64,000 bases of DNA from an uncultured Phycicoccus sp. (GTDB taxonomy: Bacteria > Actinomycetota > Actinomycetes > Actinomycetales > Dermatophilaceae), in NCBI RefSeq assembly GCF_947495705.1, contig NZ_CANLZR010000001.1, positions 248,001-312,000 of the forward strand. Reading direction: 5' to 3'. Shown piece by piece: positions 34,694-42,686 of this stretch. The notes under the pieces were generated by a model, which was not told the DNA's origin, did no database searches, and saw only the letters and a list, made by a program, of their open reading frames with translations. Positions within the stretch are counted from its first letter, which is position 1, and each line of letters begins with the position of its first letter. Both the position numbers and the translations under genes were made by a program.

Positions 34694-35485
34694 ATGAACA
34701 TCGTCGTCTGCGTCAAGTACGTCCCGGACGCGCAGTCCGAGCGGACGTTCCAGGAGTCCGACAACACCGTCGACCGCGAGGCTGTCGACGGGCTGCTGTC
34801 CGAGCTCGACGAGTACGCCGTCGAGGAGGCGCTCAAGATCGTCGAGAGCGCGGGGGAGGGCGAGGTCACCGTCGTGACCGTGGGCCCCGCCGCCGCGGCC
34901 GACGCCATCAAGAAGTCGCTGCAGATGGGTGCCGACAAGGGCGTCCACGTCCTCGACGACCAGATCCACGGCTCCGACGCGGTCGCGACCTCCCTCGTCC
35001 TCGCCGAGGCCGTGAAGAAGGCGACCGACGGTGCCCCCGAGCTGGTGCTCACCGGCATGTCCTCGACCGACGGCGTCATGGGCGTCGTCCCGGCGATGAT
35101 GGCCGAGCGGCTGGGCCTGCCCCAGGTCACCTACGCCTCCGAGCTCACCGTCGGCGACGGCACGGTGACGATCCGCCGGGACGGCGACACCGCCTCCGAG
35201 ACCATCGAGGCGGCGCTGCCGGCGCTCGTGTCGGTCACCGACCAGATCAACGAGCCGCGCTACCCCTCGTTCAAGGGGATCATGGCCGCGAAGAAGAAGC
35301 CGGTCGAGACGTGGTCGCTCGCCGACCTCGGCGTCGACGCCGGGGCCGTCGGGCTCGACGCCGCCTGGACGAAGGTCGTCTCCTTCGCGAAGCGCCCGCC
35401 GCGCGAGCAGGGGCAGATCGTCACCGACGAGGGGGACGGCGGCACCAAGCTCGCCGAGTTCCTCTCGGCCCAGAAGTTCCTCTGA
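34694..35485 (+). CDS. etfB: electron transfer flavoprotein beta subunit
   Basis: Small subunit of ETF (263 aa), which accepts electrons from acyl-CoA dehydrogenases and passes them towards the quinone pool; it carries AMP in the heterodimer. Family features are MNIVVCVKYVPDAQ at the N-terminus, LLSELDEYAVEEALKI, the nucleotide-binding LVLTGMSSTDGVMGVVPAM and the ETF-beta signature around ALPALVSVTDQINEPRYPS (quoted as VTDQINEPRYPSF). ATG 34694 fits the family start. etfA follows after 39 bp. The same etfBA-cysteine desulfurase-mnmA order exists in Mycobacterium. Confidence 0.96.
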   Translation: MNIVVCVKYVPDAQSERTFQESDNTVDREAVDGLLSELDEYAVEEALKIVESAGEGEVTVVTVGPAAAADAIKKSLQMGADKGVHVLDDQIHGSDAVATSLVLAEAVKKATDGAPELVLTGMSSTDGVMGVVPAMMAERLGLPQVTYASELTVGDGTVTIRRDGDTASETIEAALPALVSVTDQINEPRYPSFKGIMAAKKKPVETWSLADLGVDAGAVGLDAAWTKVVSFAKRPPREQGQIVTDEGDGGTKLAEFLSAQKFL

Positions 35486-35524
35486 CCCGTCGACTCCTCC
35501 GCGCCCAGACCAGGAGCACCCACC

Positions 35525-36481
35525 ATGGCTGAAGTACTCGTCCTCACCGACCACGCCGACGGCCGCCTGCGCAAGGCGACCGCCGAGCTGCTGACCCTCG
35601 CCCGCCGTCTCGGCGAGCCGTCGGCGGTCCACATCGGCCCCAACGCCGAGGCCGCGCAGAAGACCCTCGCCAAGTACGGGGCGCACACCGTCTACGTCGC
35701 CGACGACGCGGACGTGCCCAGCTACCTCGTGGCGCCGCAGGCCGAGATCCTCGCGGCCCTCGTCGAGAAGGTCTCGCCGGCCGCCGTGCTCGTCCCGAGC
35801 AACGCCGCCGGCAAGGAGATCGCCGCCCGCCTGGCCATCAAGACCGGGTCCGGCATGATCACCGACGCCGTCGACGTGCGCGCCGGTGACGGCGGCATCG
35901 AGACGACGCAGTCGGTGTTCGCCGGGTCCTACACGGTGACCGCGACGGTCACGAAGGGCACCCCGATCATCTGCGTCAAGCCGAACTCGGCGCCCATCGA
36001 GGCCGCGCCCGAGGCCGGCACCATCGAGACCGTGGACGTGACCGTCAGCGACGCCGCGAAGGCCGCGCGGGTCACCGACTCCCAGCCCAAGAAGGCCACC
36101 GGGCGCCCCGAGCTCACCGAGGCGGCCATCGTCGTCTCCGGGGGCCGCGGCACCGCCGGCGACTTCGGGCCCGTCGAGGAGTTCGCCGACGCGCTCGGCG
36201 CCGCGGTGGGTGCCAGCCGCGCCGCCGTCGACGCCGGCTGGTACCCGCACAGCAACCAGGTGGGGCAGACCGGGAAGCAGGTCTCGCCGCAGCTGTACGT
36301 CGCTGCCGGCATCTCGGGCGCCATCCAGCACCGCGCGGGGATGCAGACGAGCAAGACGATCGTCGCCGTCAACAAGGACGAGGAGGCGCCGATCTTCGAG
36401 CTCGTCGACTTCGGTGTCGTCGGTGACCTCTTCCAGGTCCTCCCGCAGGCCTCCGGCGAGGTCAAGAAGCGCAAGGGCTGA
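35525..36481 (+). CDS. etfA: electron transfer flavoprotein alpha subunit
   Basis: FAD-carrying large subunit of ETF, 318 aa. The N-terminal Rossmann-like half (AEVLVLTDHADGRLRKAT) is followed by the FAD-binding C-terminal half with VVSGGRGTAGDF, AAVGASRAAVDAGWYPH, QVGQTGKQVSPQLYVAAGISG and VAVNKDEEAPIFELVDFGVVGD (quoted in part as NKDEEAPIF). ATG 35525 has AGGAGCACCC upstream. It is cotranscribed with etfB and would link the enoyl-CoA hydratase, thiolase and acyl-CoA ligase of this window to respiration. A perfect 38-bp palindrome begins 19 bp after its stop. Confidence 0.96.
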   Translation: MAEVLVLTDHADGRLRKATAELLTLARRLGEPSAVHIGPNAEAAQKTLAKYGAHTVYVADDADVPSYLVAPQAEILAALVEKVSPAAVLVPSNAAGKEIAARLAIKTGSGMITDAVDVRAGDGGIETTQSVFAGSYTVTATVTKGTPIICVKPNSAPIEAAPEAGTIETVDVTVSDAAKAARVTDSQPKKATGRPELTEAAIVVSGGRGTAGDFGPVEEFADALGAAVGASRAAVDAGWYPHSNQVGQTGKQVSPQLYVAAGISGAIQHRAGMQTSKTIVAVNKDEEAPIFELVDFGVVGDLFQVLPQASGEVKKRKG

Positions 36482-36499
36482 CCGCCGCCCACACGAACC

Positions 36500-36537
36500 T
36501 GTGTGAACACGCCGGGGATCCCCGGCGTGTTCACACA
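36500..36537. repeat. perfect 38-bp palindrome downstream of etfA
   Basis: Left half 36500-36518 and right half 36519-36537 are exact reverse complements with no loop, centred on ggggatcccc. It could terminate etfBA transcription (very stable hairpin, but no T-tract), or be a dispersed palindromic repeat or protein-binding site. Nothing else is visible in the etfA to VOC gap apart from a TACGGT hexamer. Confidence 0.8.
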
Positions 36538-36561
36538 CGTTGCGGGGTGAGCGAGGGGCGG

Positions 36562-36567
36562 TACGGT
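36562..36567 (+). promoter_or_regulatory. -10 hexamer (TACGGT) of the VOC gene
   Basis: TACGGT ends 7 nt before GTG 36575, which supports that codon as a leaderless start over ATG 36596. Confidence 0.45.
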
Positions 36568-36574
36568 CCCAGGA

Positions 36575-37009
36575 GTGACTGAGAGGGGGCCGGCGATGGG
36601 CGGCACGCCACGACTGCTGCACACGGTGCTCGACACGACCGACGTCCGCGGGCTCGCCGAGTTCTACCGGCAGCTGCTCGGGCTCACGTACCGCCCCGGC
36701 GACGAACCGCCGGCGGCCGGCGAGCCGGACGACGCGGACTGGCTCGTACTCACCGAGGCCGACGGGACCCGGTGCCTGGCGTTCCAGGAGGTCCCGGAGC
36801 TGACCCCCACGACCTGGCCCGCGCACGACGTCCCGATGCAGCTGCACCTCGACCTCACCGTCGAGGACCGCGCCGACCTCGAGCGCCAGCGGCAGCGCGC
36901 CGAGGCGCTCGGGGCGCGGCTGCTGCTCGACCGCACGGACGACCCCGAGGAGCCGCTGTACGTCCTCGCGGACCCCGCCGGGCACCCGTTCTGCCTGTTC
37001 CCCGGCTGA
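36575..37009 (+). CDS. VOC/glyoxalase-fold protein
   Basis: A single glyoxalase/bleomycin-resistance-type domain pair in 144 aa. The start of the first beta-alpha-beta unit is HTVLDTTDVRGLAEFYRQLLG, followed by WLVLTEADGTRCLAFQEVPE, MQLHLDLTVEDR and the C-terminal VLADPAGHPFCLF. His near the N-terminus and Glu in FQEV are candidate metal ligands. This subtype (glyoxalase-like, often annotated as fosfomycin/bleomycin resistance-like) has no reliably known substrate. GTG 36575 is supported by the -10 hexamer at 36562; ATG 36596 has a GAGAGGGGG ribosome site and remains possible. Confidence 0.82.
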   Translation: MTERGPAMGGTPRLLHTVLDTTDVRGLAEFYRQLLGLTYRPGDEPPAAGEPDDADWLVLTEADGTRCLAFQEVPELTPTTWPAHDVPMQLHLDLTVEDRADLERQRQRAEALGARLLLDRTDDPEEPLYVLADPAGHPFCLFPG

Positions 37010-37040
37010 TCGCCCCGCGGAGCCCGGCCCGGCCGAAACG

Positions 37041-37046
37041 TAGACT
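37041..37046 (+). promoter_or_regulatory. -10 hexamer (TAGACT) of the cysteine desulfurase-mnmA operon
   Basis: TAGACT ends 6 nt before GTG 37053, and the intervening bases contain no ribosome binding site. An identical hexamer precedes gatC. Confidence 0.5.
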
Positions 37047-37052
37047 CGGACG

Positions 37053-38237
37053 GTGACCCACTACCTCGACCACGCGGCGACCACGCCGATGCTGCCTGCC
37101 GCGGTCGAGGCGTTCGTCGAGTCCTCGGGCCGGGTCGGGAACGCGTCCTCGCTCCACACGGCGGGCCGCGCGGCCCGCAAGACCGTCGAGGAGTCGCGCG
37201 AGCGGATCGCCGCGGCGCTCGGCTGCCGCCCGTCCGAGGTCGTGTTCACCTCCGGCGGGACCGAGGCCGACAACCTCGCCGTCAAGGGCACCTGGGGTGC
37301 CCGGCGCGACGCGGACCCGGGCCGCACCCGCATCGTCGCCGGTGGCATCGAGCACCACGCCGTGCTCGACCCCGTCGAGTTCCTCGTCGAGCGGCGGGGC
37401 GCCGCCGTGTCCTGGCTCGAGCCGGACCGCTGCGGCCACATCGGCGTCGACGACCTGCGGGCCGTCCTCGACGCGCACGCCGACGAGGCCGCCGTGGTCA
37501 GCGTCATGTGGGCCAACAACGAGGTCGGCACGGTGCAGCCGGTCGCCGAGCTCGCCGCCGTCGCCCACGAGTACGGGGTGCCGTTCCACACCGACGCCAT
37601 CCAGGCCGTCCCGCACCTGCCGGTGCGCTTCGACGCGTCCGGGGCAGACCTCATGGCCGTGACGGCCCACAAGGTCGGCGGCCCGGTGGGGGTCGGTGCG
37701 CTCGTCGCGCGCCGTGACGCCGCCCTCGTGCCCCAGCTGCACGGCGGTGGCCAGGAGCGCCAGGTCCGCAGCGGGACCCTGGACGTCGCCGGCATCCACG
37801 CGTTCGCCGTCGCCCTCGACGAGACCGTCGCGGTGCGTGACGTCGAGGCCAAGCGGGTGCTCGACCTGCGGGACCGGCTCGTCGAGGGGGCCCTCGGGCT
37901 CGACCTCGGCATCACCGTCAGCGGCTGCTGGACGGCCGGTGACGGCGCGGAGCGCCTGCCCGGCAACGCCCATCTCCTCGTGCCGGGCTGCGAGGGTGAC
38001 TCGCTGCTCTACCTGCTCGACGCGGCCGGGGTCGAGTGCAGCACCGGGTCGGCCTGCCAGGCCGGGGTGCCGCAGCCCAGCCACGTGCTCCTCGCGATGG
38101 GCTACTCCGAGACCGAGGCCCGCGGTGCTCTGCGGCTCACGCTGGGGCACACCTCGACCGATGCCGATGTCGACGCCGCCCTCGCCGCCCTGCCGGGCGT
38201 CGTCGAGCGCGCGCGCCGGGCCGGGGGGTTCGGCTGA
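37053..38237 (+). CDS. iscS: cysteine desulfurase (class V aminotransferase, IscS/NifS type)
   Basis: PLP enzyme of 394 aa that removes sulfur from cysteine as an enzyme-bound persulfide. Seen: [10 protein letters not shown] at the N-terminus, [31 protein letters not shown], the Schiff-base lysine in [10 protein letters not shown] (Lys207) and the active-site loop [10 protein letters not shown] with Cys335. GTG 37053 follows a TAGACT hexamer by 6 nt. The stop overlaps the mnmA ATG (TGATG), which strongly suggests that the sulfur goes to tRNA thiolation as well as Fe-S assembly. The symbol follows the syntenic mycobacterial gene. Confidence 0.93.
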   Translation: MTHYLDHAATTPMLPAAVEAFVESSGRVGNASSLHTAGRAARKTVEESRERIAAALGCRPSEVVFTSGGTEADNLAVKGTWGARRDADPGRTRIVAGGIEHHAVLDPVEFLVERRGAAVSWLEPDRCGHIGVDDLRAVLDAHADEAAVVSVMWANNEVGTVQPVAELAAVAHEYGVPFHTDAIQAVPHLPVRFDASGADLMAVTAHKVGGPVGVGALVARRDAALVPQLHGGGQERQVRSGTLDVAGIHAFAVALDETVAVRDVEAKRVLDLRDRLVEGALGLDLGITVSGCWTAGDGAERLPGNAHLLVPGCEGDSLLYLLDAAGVECSTGSACQAGVPQPSHVLLAMGYSETEARGALRLTLGHTSTDADVDAALAALPGVVERARRAGGFG

Positions 38238-39319
38238 TGCGCGTCGTCGCGGCGATGTCCGGGGGGGTCGACTCCGCGGTCGCGGCGTCGCGGATGCTCG
38301 ACGCCGGGCACGAGGTGGTCGGGGTCCACCTCGCGCTGTCGCGGTCTGCAGCCACGCTGCGCGAGTCGGCCCGGGGCTGCTGCACCCTCGAGGACGCCGG
38401 CGACGCCCGGCGCGTCGCCGACCGGCTCGGGATCCCGTTCTACGTGTGGGACCTCGCCGCGCGGTTCGAGCGGGACGTCGTCGACGACTTCGTCGCCGAG
38501 TACGCCGCCGGGCGCACGCCCAACCCGTGCCTGCGGTGCAACGAGAAGATCAAGTTCGCCGGGCTCCTCGACAAGGCGCTCGCGCTCGGCTTCGACGCCG
38601 TCGCCACCGGCCACTACGCCCAGGTCGTCGAGGGGCCGGCCGGCCGCGAGCTGCACCGGGCCGTCGACCCGGCCAAGGACCAGTCGTACGTGCTGGGGGT
38701 GCTCGACGCCGACCAGCTGGCCCGGTCCTTCTTCCCCCTCGGTGACTCGCTGAAGTCCCAGGTCCGGGAGGAGGCCGCCGCCCGCGGCTTCGCGGTGGCG
38801 AAGAAGCCGGACAGCCACGACATCTGCTTCATCCCCGACGGCGACACTCGCGGCTTCCTCGCGCGGCGCCTGGGGGAGCGGCCGGGCGACCTCGTCGACG
38901 CCGTGAGCGGCGAGGTCGTCGGCGCGCACGCCGGCACGCACGGGTTCACCGTGGGCCAGCGACGCGGGCTGGGGGTCGACCGCTCGCGGCTCGACGGGGA
39001 GCCGCGCTACGTCGTGGAGGTCGACGCGCCCCGCAACCGTGTCGTCATCGGCACGGCGGACCTGCTCGGCGTCGACCTCGTCGAGGGGGCCCATCTGCGC
39101 TGGTGCGGGCCTGCACCGACGGGTGAGGTGGCGGTCGGCGCCCAGGTGCGCGCGCACGGTGCGGAGGTGCCGGCGACGGCGCGGGTCGACGGTGACGCCG
39201 TGCAGGTGCGGCTCGCCGAGCGGGTCCGCGGCGTCGCGCCGGGGCAGTCGGTCGTGCTCTACGACGGCACCCGGGTCGTCGGCTCGGCGACGATCACCGG
39301 CACCGGGCGTGCCGGATGA
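38237..39319 (+). CDS. mnmA: tRNA-specific 2-thiouridylase MnmA
   Basis: ATP-dependent enzyme of 360 aa that makes 2-thiouridine at the wobble position of tRNAs for Lys, Glu and Gln. PP-loop [13 protein letters not shown] at the N-terminus, catalytic cysteine in [15 protein letters not shown] (Cys98), persulfide-forming second cysteine in [11 protein letters not shown] (Cys197), and C-terminal beta-barrel domains ([13 protein letters not shown]). ATG 38237 shares one base with the TGA of the cysteine desulfurase gene, its probable sulfur source. It ends in an ATGA overlap with the DksA-like gene. Confidence 0.96.
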   Translation: MRVVAAMSGGVDSAVAASRMLDAGHEVVGVHLALSRSAATLRESARGCCTLEDAGDARRVADRLGIPFYVWDLAARFERDVVDDFVAEYAAGRTPNPCLRCNEKIKFAGLLDKALALGFDAVATGHYAQVVEGPAGRELHRAVDPAKDQSYVLGVLDADQLARSFFPLGDSLKSQVREEAAARGFAVAKKPDSHDICFIPDGDTRGFLARRLGERPGDLVDAVSGEVVGAHAGTHGFTVGQRRGLGVDRSRLDGEPRYVVEVDAPRNRVVIGTADLLGVDLVEGAHLRWCGPAPTGEVAVGAQVRAHGAEVPATARVDGDAVQVRLAERVRGVAPGQSVVLYDGTRVVGSATITGTGRAG

Positions 39320-39687
39320 ACCCGGCCGAGGCGCGCCGCCGGGAGGCCCTGCTGCGCGACGCCGGAGCGGGAGTGGCCCAGGAGCGGGCGGCGCTCACCG
39401 AACGGCTCGCCGAGATGGCCGAGGACCGGACGCGCCTCGTCGAGGCGTCGCAGAACTCCAACGCCGACGACGAGCACGACCCGGAGGGCCAGACGATCGC
39501 CTACGAGCGGTCCCAGCTGGCGGCGCTGACGGAGGCGGTGAGCTCGCACCTGGCGGAGCTGGACGGTGCGGCCGACCGGCTGGCCGAGGGCACCTACGGC
39601 GACTGCGAGGTGTGCGGTGAGCCGATCCCGGTGGAGCGGCTGTTGGTGCGACCCGCGGCCCGGACCTGCGTCACCCACGCCACCTGA
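39316..39687 (+). CDS. TraR/DksA-type zinc-finger protein
   Basis: Protein of 123 aa with an N-terminal coiled-coil ([18 protein letters not shown] onward; about residues 10-85) and a C-terminal zinc-finger knuckle, [25 protein letters not shown]. The fourth zinc ligand, normally Cys, is His, giving a C-C-C-H set that should still bind zinc. The acidic coiled-coil tip ([13 protein letters not shown]) is in the place where DksA has its two Asp residues. It could act in the RNA-polymerase secondary channel, but actinobacterial members are little studied. ATG 39316 overlaps the mnmA stop (ATGA). Confidence 0.82.
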   Translation: MNPAEARRREALLRDAGAGVAQERAALTERLAEMAEDRTRLVEASQNSNADDEHDPEGQTIAYERSQLAALTEAVSSHLAELDGAADRLAEGTYGDCEVCGEPIPVERLLVRPAARTCVTHAT

Positions 39688-39691
39688 CCGG

Positions 39692-39892
39692 TCAGGGGCC
39701 GTCGCCGCCCTGTCGGCGGCCGCCGAGCGCGGCGAGCGCGAGGCCGCCGAAGGCCACGAGGGGCCCGACGACGGCCCACAGCGTGACTCCGGTCATCGGG
39801 CTGCCGCCGACGTAGCCGAGGCCCTGCAGCGTCCACAGGACCCCGGCGAGGGCCAGGACGATGCCGAGAACGACGGCGACGGTGCGGCTCAT
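39692..39892 (-). CDS. small two-helix membrane protein
   Basis: A 66-residue protein made almost entirely of two transmembrane helices, VAVVLGIVLALAGVLWTL at about 4-22 and LWAVVGPLVAFGGLALAAL at about 38-57, with a short Gly/Tyr loop (QGLGYVGGSPM) and a polar tail. The loop wording LQGLGYVGGSPMTG recurs in small actinobacterial membrane proteins of unknown function. The stop lies 4 bp from the stop of the convergent DksA-like gene. Confidence 0.75.
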   Translation of the reverse strand: MSRTVAVVLGIVLALAGVLWTLQGLGYVGGSPMTGVTLWAVVGPLVAFGGLALAALGGRRQGGDGP

Positions 39893-39917
39893 GGACCGAG
39901 CCTAGCCAGCGGCACGG

Positions 39918-39957
39918 ACGAGGCCGGCCGGCACCTGCGGGTGCCGACCGGCCTCGT
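39918..39957 (-). terminator. strong hairpin after the subtilisin gene
   Basis: Arms 39918-39935 and 39940-39957 (ggtgccgaccggcctcgt) pair over 18 nt with one mismatch around a 4-nt loop. It begins 18 bp past the stop of the minus-strand peptidase gene and ends before the next minus-strand gene, so it fits a terminator. No U-tract is seen, as is common in Actinobacteria. Confidence 0.55.
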
Positions 39958-39975
39958 CGATGGCCGTCCAGGTCG

Positions 39976-41469
39976 TCAGCGGACGGCCTGGAAGGCGTTC
40001 ACCTCGCCCGCGCCGTAGAAGCCGTTGCGGTTGCCGCCGGTGCACGTCGCCTCGTACCGGTCACCGAACGCCGGGGTGGGGTTGTAGACCCCGTCCGGGC
40101 AGGGGAGAGCGGTGGCGGTGCGCTCGAGCAGCGAGGCGAGCGCGCCGGGCTTCAGCCCGGGGTTGGCCGAGACGGCCAGCGCCGCGACACCGGCCGCGTG
40201 CGGCCCCGCCATCGACGTGCCCTGCTTGTACCCGTAGCCGTTCGTGCGCGTCGTCGTGTTGAAGGTCGTCGACAGGATCGCGTCGGCGGCCCGGGAGGAG
40301 CTGCCGCCGGAGCGGAACCGGGCGTCACCGCCGGGGGCGGCGACGTCCACGACACCCTGGCCGTACGAGGAGTAGTACGACTTCTCGCTCGTGGGGCCGG
40401 TGGCGGAGACGGTCACGACGCCCGGAGCCTCGGCCGGGAGGTCGACGCAGGCGCCGGTGACCGTCCGGTCCTCGACGGGGTGGCTGCCGTCGTTCGGGCT
40501 GGAGTCGTCGACGAACTTGTGCTGGAGGTCGACGTTGGAGTTCCCCGCCGACGCGATGTTGAGGACGCCCTCGCCGTGGGAGTAGCGGATCGCCCGCTGC
40601 ACGGCCTGCCACACCGGGCGCTGGCGCTCGTCGTTGCGGCAGTTGAACTCCCACGGGTCGATGTAGTAGCTGTTGTTCGTCACCTCCATGCCGTGCTCAG
40701 CGGCCCACATGAAGCCGCAGACAGCGGCCTCCGGGTAGATGTAGCCCGCGTCGTTGACGACCTTGACGGCGGCGACCTTGACACCGGGGGCCACCCCCGC
40801 GACGCCCACCCCGTTGAGGGCGGCGGCGATGGTGCCGGCGACGTGGGTGCCGTGGTCGGAGGTCGTGGGGTTCCACGCCGACTCCGCCGTGTCCTGGACC
40901 CCGCCGATGCACGAGACGCTCTGGTCCTTGGCGATCTGGGTCGCGAGGTCGGGGTGGGTGCTGGAGATGCCGCTGTCGAGCACGCCGACGGTGACCGAGG
41001 CGTCGCCGGTGGTCACGGCGTGGGCCTGGGGCAGGTCGATCTGGTCCATGTCCCACTGCAGGCCGTACATGGGCTCACCCGTCGGGTCGCCCGTGGCCGC
41101 CGCGGCCGCGGTGGCGTCGGCGGCGGTCGTCTCGCCCTCGTCGAGGAGCGTGCCGAGGCCGGCGGTCGAGGCGGCCGACTCCACGCCCGCCCCCCGGACG
41201 GCGTCGGTGAAGGACGGGTTGCCGGAGCGGGCGACGAGGACGCCGATCGCGTCGTAGGTGGCGACGACGGTGCCGCCGGCGGCAGCGACGCGCTGGGCGG
41301 CCTTGGCCGTGCCCTTGCCCTGGGGGGCGAGGACGAGGTAGCTCGCGTCGGCCCTTGCGGCGCTCGTGGGCGTGGCCGTGGCGGGGGTCGTCGCGGCGGC
41401 GACGGTCGCCGCGGCGAGCGCGGCGGCAGCGGTCGCCCCGAGGAGTCGGGTGCGGGGTGCTCGGGTCAT
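39976..41469 (-). CDS. secreted S8 (subtilisin-like) serine peptidase
   Basis: Exported endopeptidase of 497 aa. An Ala-rich Sec signal peptide (to about residue 33, TATPTSAARA) is followed by a propeptide resembling an I9 inhibitor (YLVLAPQGKG...GVLVA), then the catalytic domain. The triad is Asp165 (VGVLDSGIS), His206 (SDHGTHVAGT) and Ser419 (GTSMAGPHAAG), with oxyanion Asn310 (SAGNSN). The C-terminus carries paired cysteines. There is no membrane anchor or cell-wall signal, so the enzyme is released. A hairpin downstream probably ends the transcript; the divergent neighbour is pirin. Confidence 0.94.
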   Translation of the reverse strand: MTRAPRTRLLGATAAAALAAATVAAATTPATATPTSAARADASYLVLAPQGKGTAKAAQRVAAAGGTVVATYDAIGVLVARSGNPSFTDAVRGAGVESAASTAGLGTLLDEGETTAADATAAAAATGDPTGEPMYGLQWDMDQIDLPQAHAVTTGDASVTVGVLDSGISSTHPDLATQIAKDQSVSCIGGVQDTAESAWNPTTSDHGTHVAGTIAAALNGVGVAGVAPGVKVAAVKVVNDAGYIYPEAAVCGFMWAAEHGMEVTNNSYYIDPWEFNCRNDERQRPVWQAVQRAIRYSHGEGVLNIASAGNSNVDLQHKFVDDSSPNDGSHPVEDRTVTGACVDLPAEAPGVVTVSATGPTSEKSYYSSYGQGVVDVAAPGGDARFRSGGSSSRAADAILSTTFNTTTRTNGYGYKQGTSMAGPHAAGVAALAVSANPGLKPGALASLLERTATALPCPDGVYNPTPAFGDRYEATCTGGNRNGFYGAGEVNAFQAVR

Positions 41470-41571
41470 GGGATCTCCAGGTCGAAGGGCTCGACCGGCG
41501 GGGTGCGCCGGCCGCCCTCCACCCTCAGGGACGACCGGGGTGTCGGCAACCGGAGCGCACGCTTCCGGAAT

Positions 41572-41585
41572 GTTGAATCATCAAC
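41572..41585 (+). promoter_or_regulatory. inverted-repeat operator upstream of pirin
   Basis: GTTGAATCATCAAC has 5-nt inverted half-sites (GTTGA and TCAAC) around ATCA, and it is AT-rich in a GC-rich gap. The form is that of a MarR- or HTH-type dimer site, 60 nt before the pirin ATG. No regulator gene is adjacent. Confidence 0.45.
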
Positions 41586-41644
41586 TACTGTTGGACACGG
41601 CGACCCTCCAGACCGGAGGACGAGCAGCGAGGAGGACGAGCCAG

Positions 41645-42619
41645 ATGCCAGCCGTGACCGTCGAGAACATCCTGACCCTGCCTCGGGTCACCGAGCCGGC
41701 CGTCGAGGCCGTCTCGCGCCCCGTGCGGTCGGTCACGACCGCGCCGCAGGGCTTCGAGGGGGAGGGCTTCCCGGTGCGCCGTGCCTTCGCCGGCGTCGAC
41801 CTCGCCGCGCTCGACCCGTTCATCCACATGGACCAGATGGGTGAGGTCGAGTACGCCCCGGGCGAACCCAAGGGCACCCCGTGGCACCCGCACCGCGGCT
41901 TCGAGACCGTCACCTACATCATCGACGGCACCTTCGTGCACCAGGACAGCACCGGCGGCGGTGGCGTCATCACCGACGGCGACACCCAGTGGATGACGGC
42001 CGGCTCCGGCCTGCTCCACATCGAGGTGCCACCGGAGTCGCTCGTGCAGTCCGGCGGGCTCTTCCACGGCCTCCAGCTGTGGGTCAACCTGCCGAGCTCG
42101 CAGAAGATGTCGCCTCCGCGCTACCAGGACATCCGCGGCGGCGAGGTGGCGCTGCTCTCGAGCCCCGACGGTGGCGCCCTGGTCCGGGTCATCGCCGGCG
42201 AGCTCGACGGGCATCAGGGCCCCGGCATCACGCACACCCCCATCACGGTCCTGCACGCCACGGTGGCGCCCGGGGCCCGGGTCCGGCTGCCGTGGAACCC
42301 GGCCTACAACGCGCTGGTGTACACCCTGAACGGCAACGGCTCGGTCGGCCCCGACCGGCGCCCCTTGCGGATGGGCCAGCTCGCGGTGCTCGGCGGTGGC
42401 GACGTCGTCGAGGTCGGTGCCGACGAGACCCAGGAGAGTCGCAGCCCCAGCCTGGACCTGTACATCATCGGCGGGCGCCCCATCCGCGAGCCGGTCGCGG
42501 CGTACGGCCCGTTCGTCATGAACACCCGCGCCGAGCTCGTCCAGGCCTTCGAGGACTTCCAGGCGGGCCGGCTGGGCACGATCCCGAGCCGGCCGCACCC
42601 CGGCCACGACGTCCTCTGA
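41645..42619 (+). CDS. pirin-family bicupin protein
   Basis: Cytoplasmic double cupin of 324 aa. The N-terminal cupin carries the pirin metal ligands in GTPWHPHRGFETVTYII (two His, then Glu/His) and ITDGDTQWMTAGSGLLHIE. The C-terminal cupin ends IGGRPIREPVAAYGPFVMN, a pirin hallmark. Some pirins are quercetin dioxygenases and others are redox-sensing regulators, and the sequence does not choose. ATG 41645 is preceded by GAGGAGG. The AT-rich inverted repeat at 41572 suggests inducible control. Confidence 0.93.
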   Translation: MPAVTVENILTLPRVTEPAVEAVSRPVRSVTTAPQGFEGEGFPVRRAFAGVDLAALDPFIHMDQMGEVEYAPGEPKGTPWHPHRGFETVTYIIDGTFVHQDSTGGGGVITDGDTQWMTAGSGLLHIEVPPESLVQSGGLFHGLQLWVNLPSSQKMSPPRYQDIRGGEVALLSSPDGGALVRVIAGELDGHQGPGITHTPITVLHATVAPGARVRLPWNPAYNALVYTLNGNGSVGPDRRPLRMGQLAVLGGGDVVEVGADETQESRSPSLDLYIIGGRPIREPVAAYGPFVMNTRAELVQAFEDFQAGRLGTIPSRPHPGHDVL

Positions 42620-42686
42620 CGGGGACCGCCACCACCGACGCCCCCGGGAGCCGGTCCACCGGGGGCGTCGGTCGTGCGGGCGCGGC

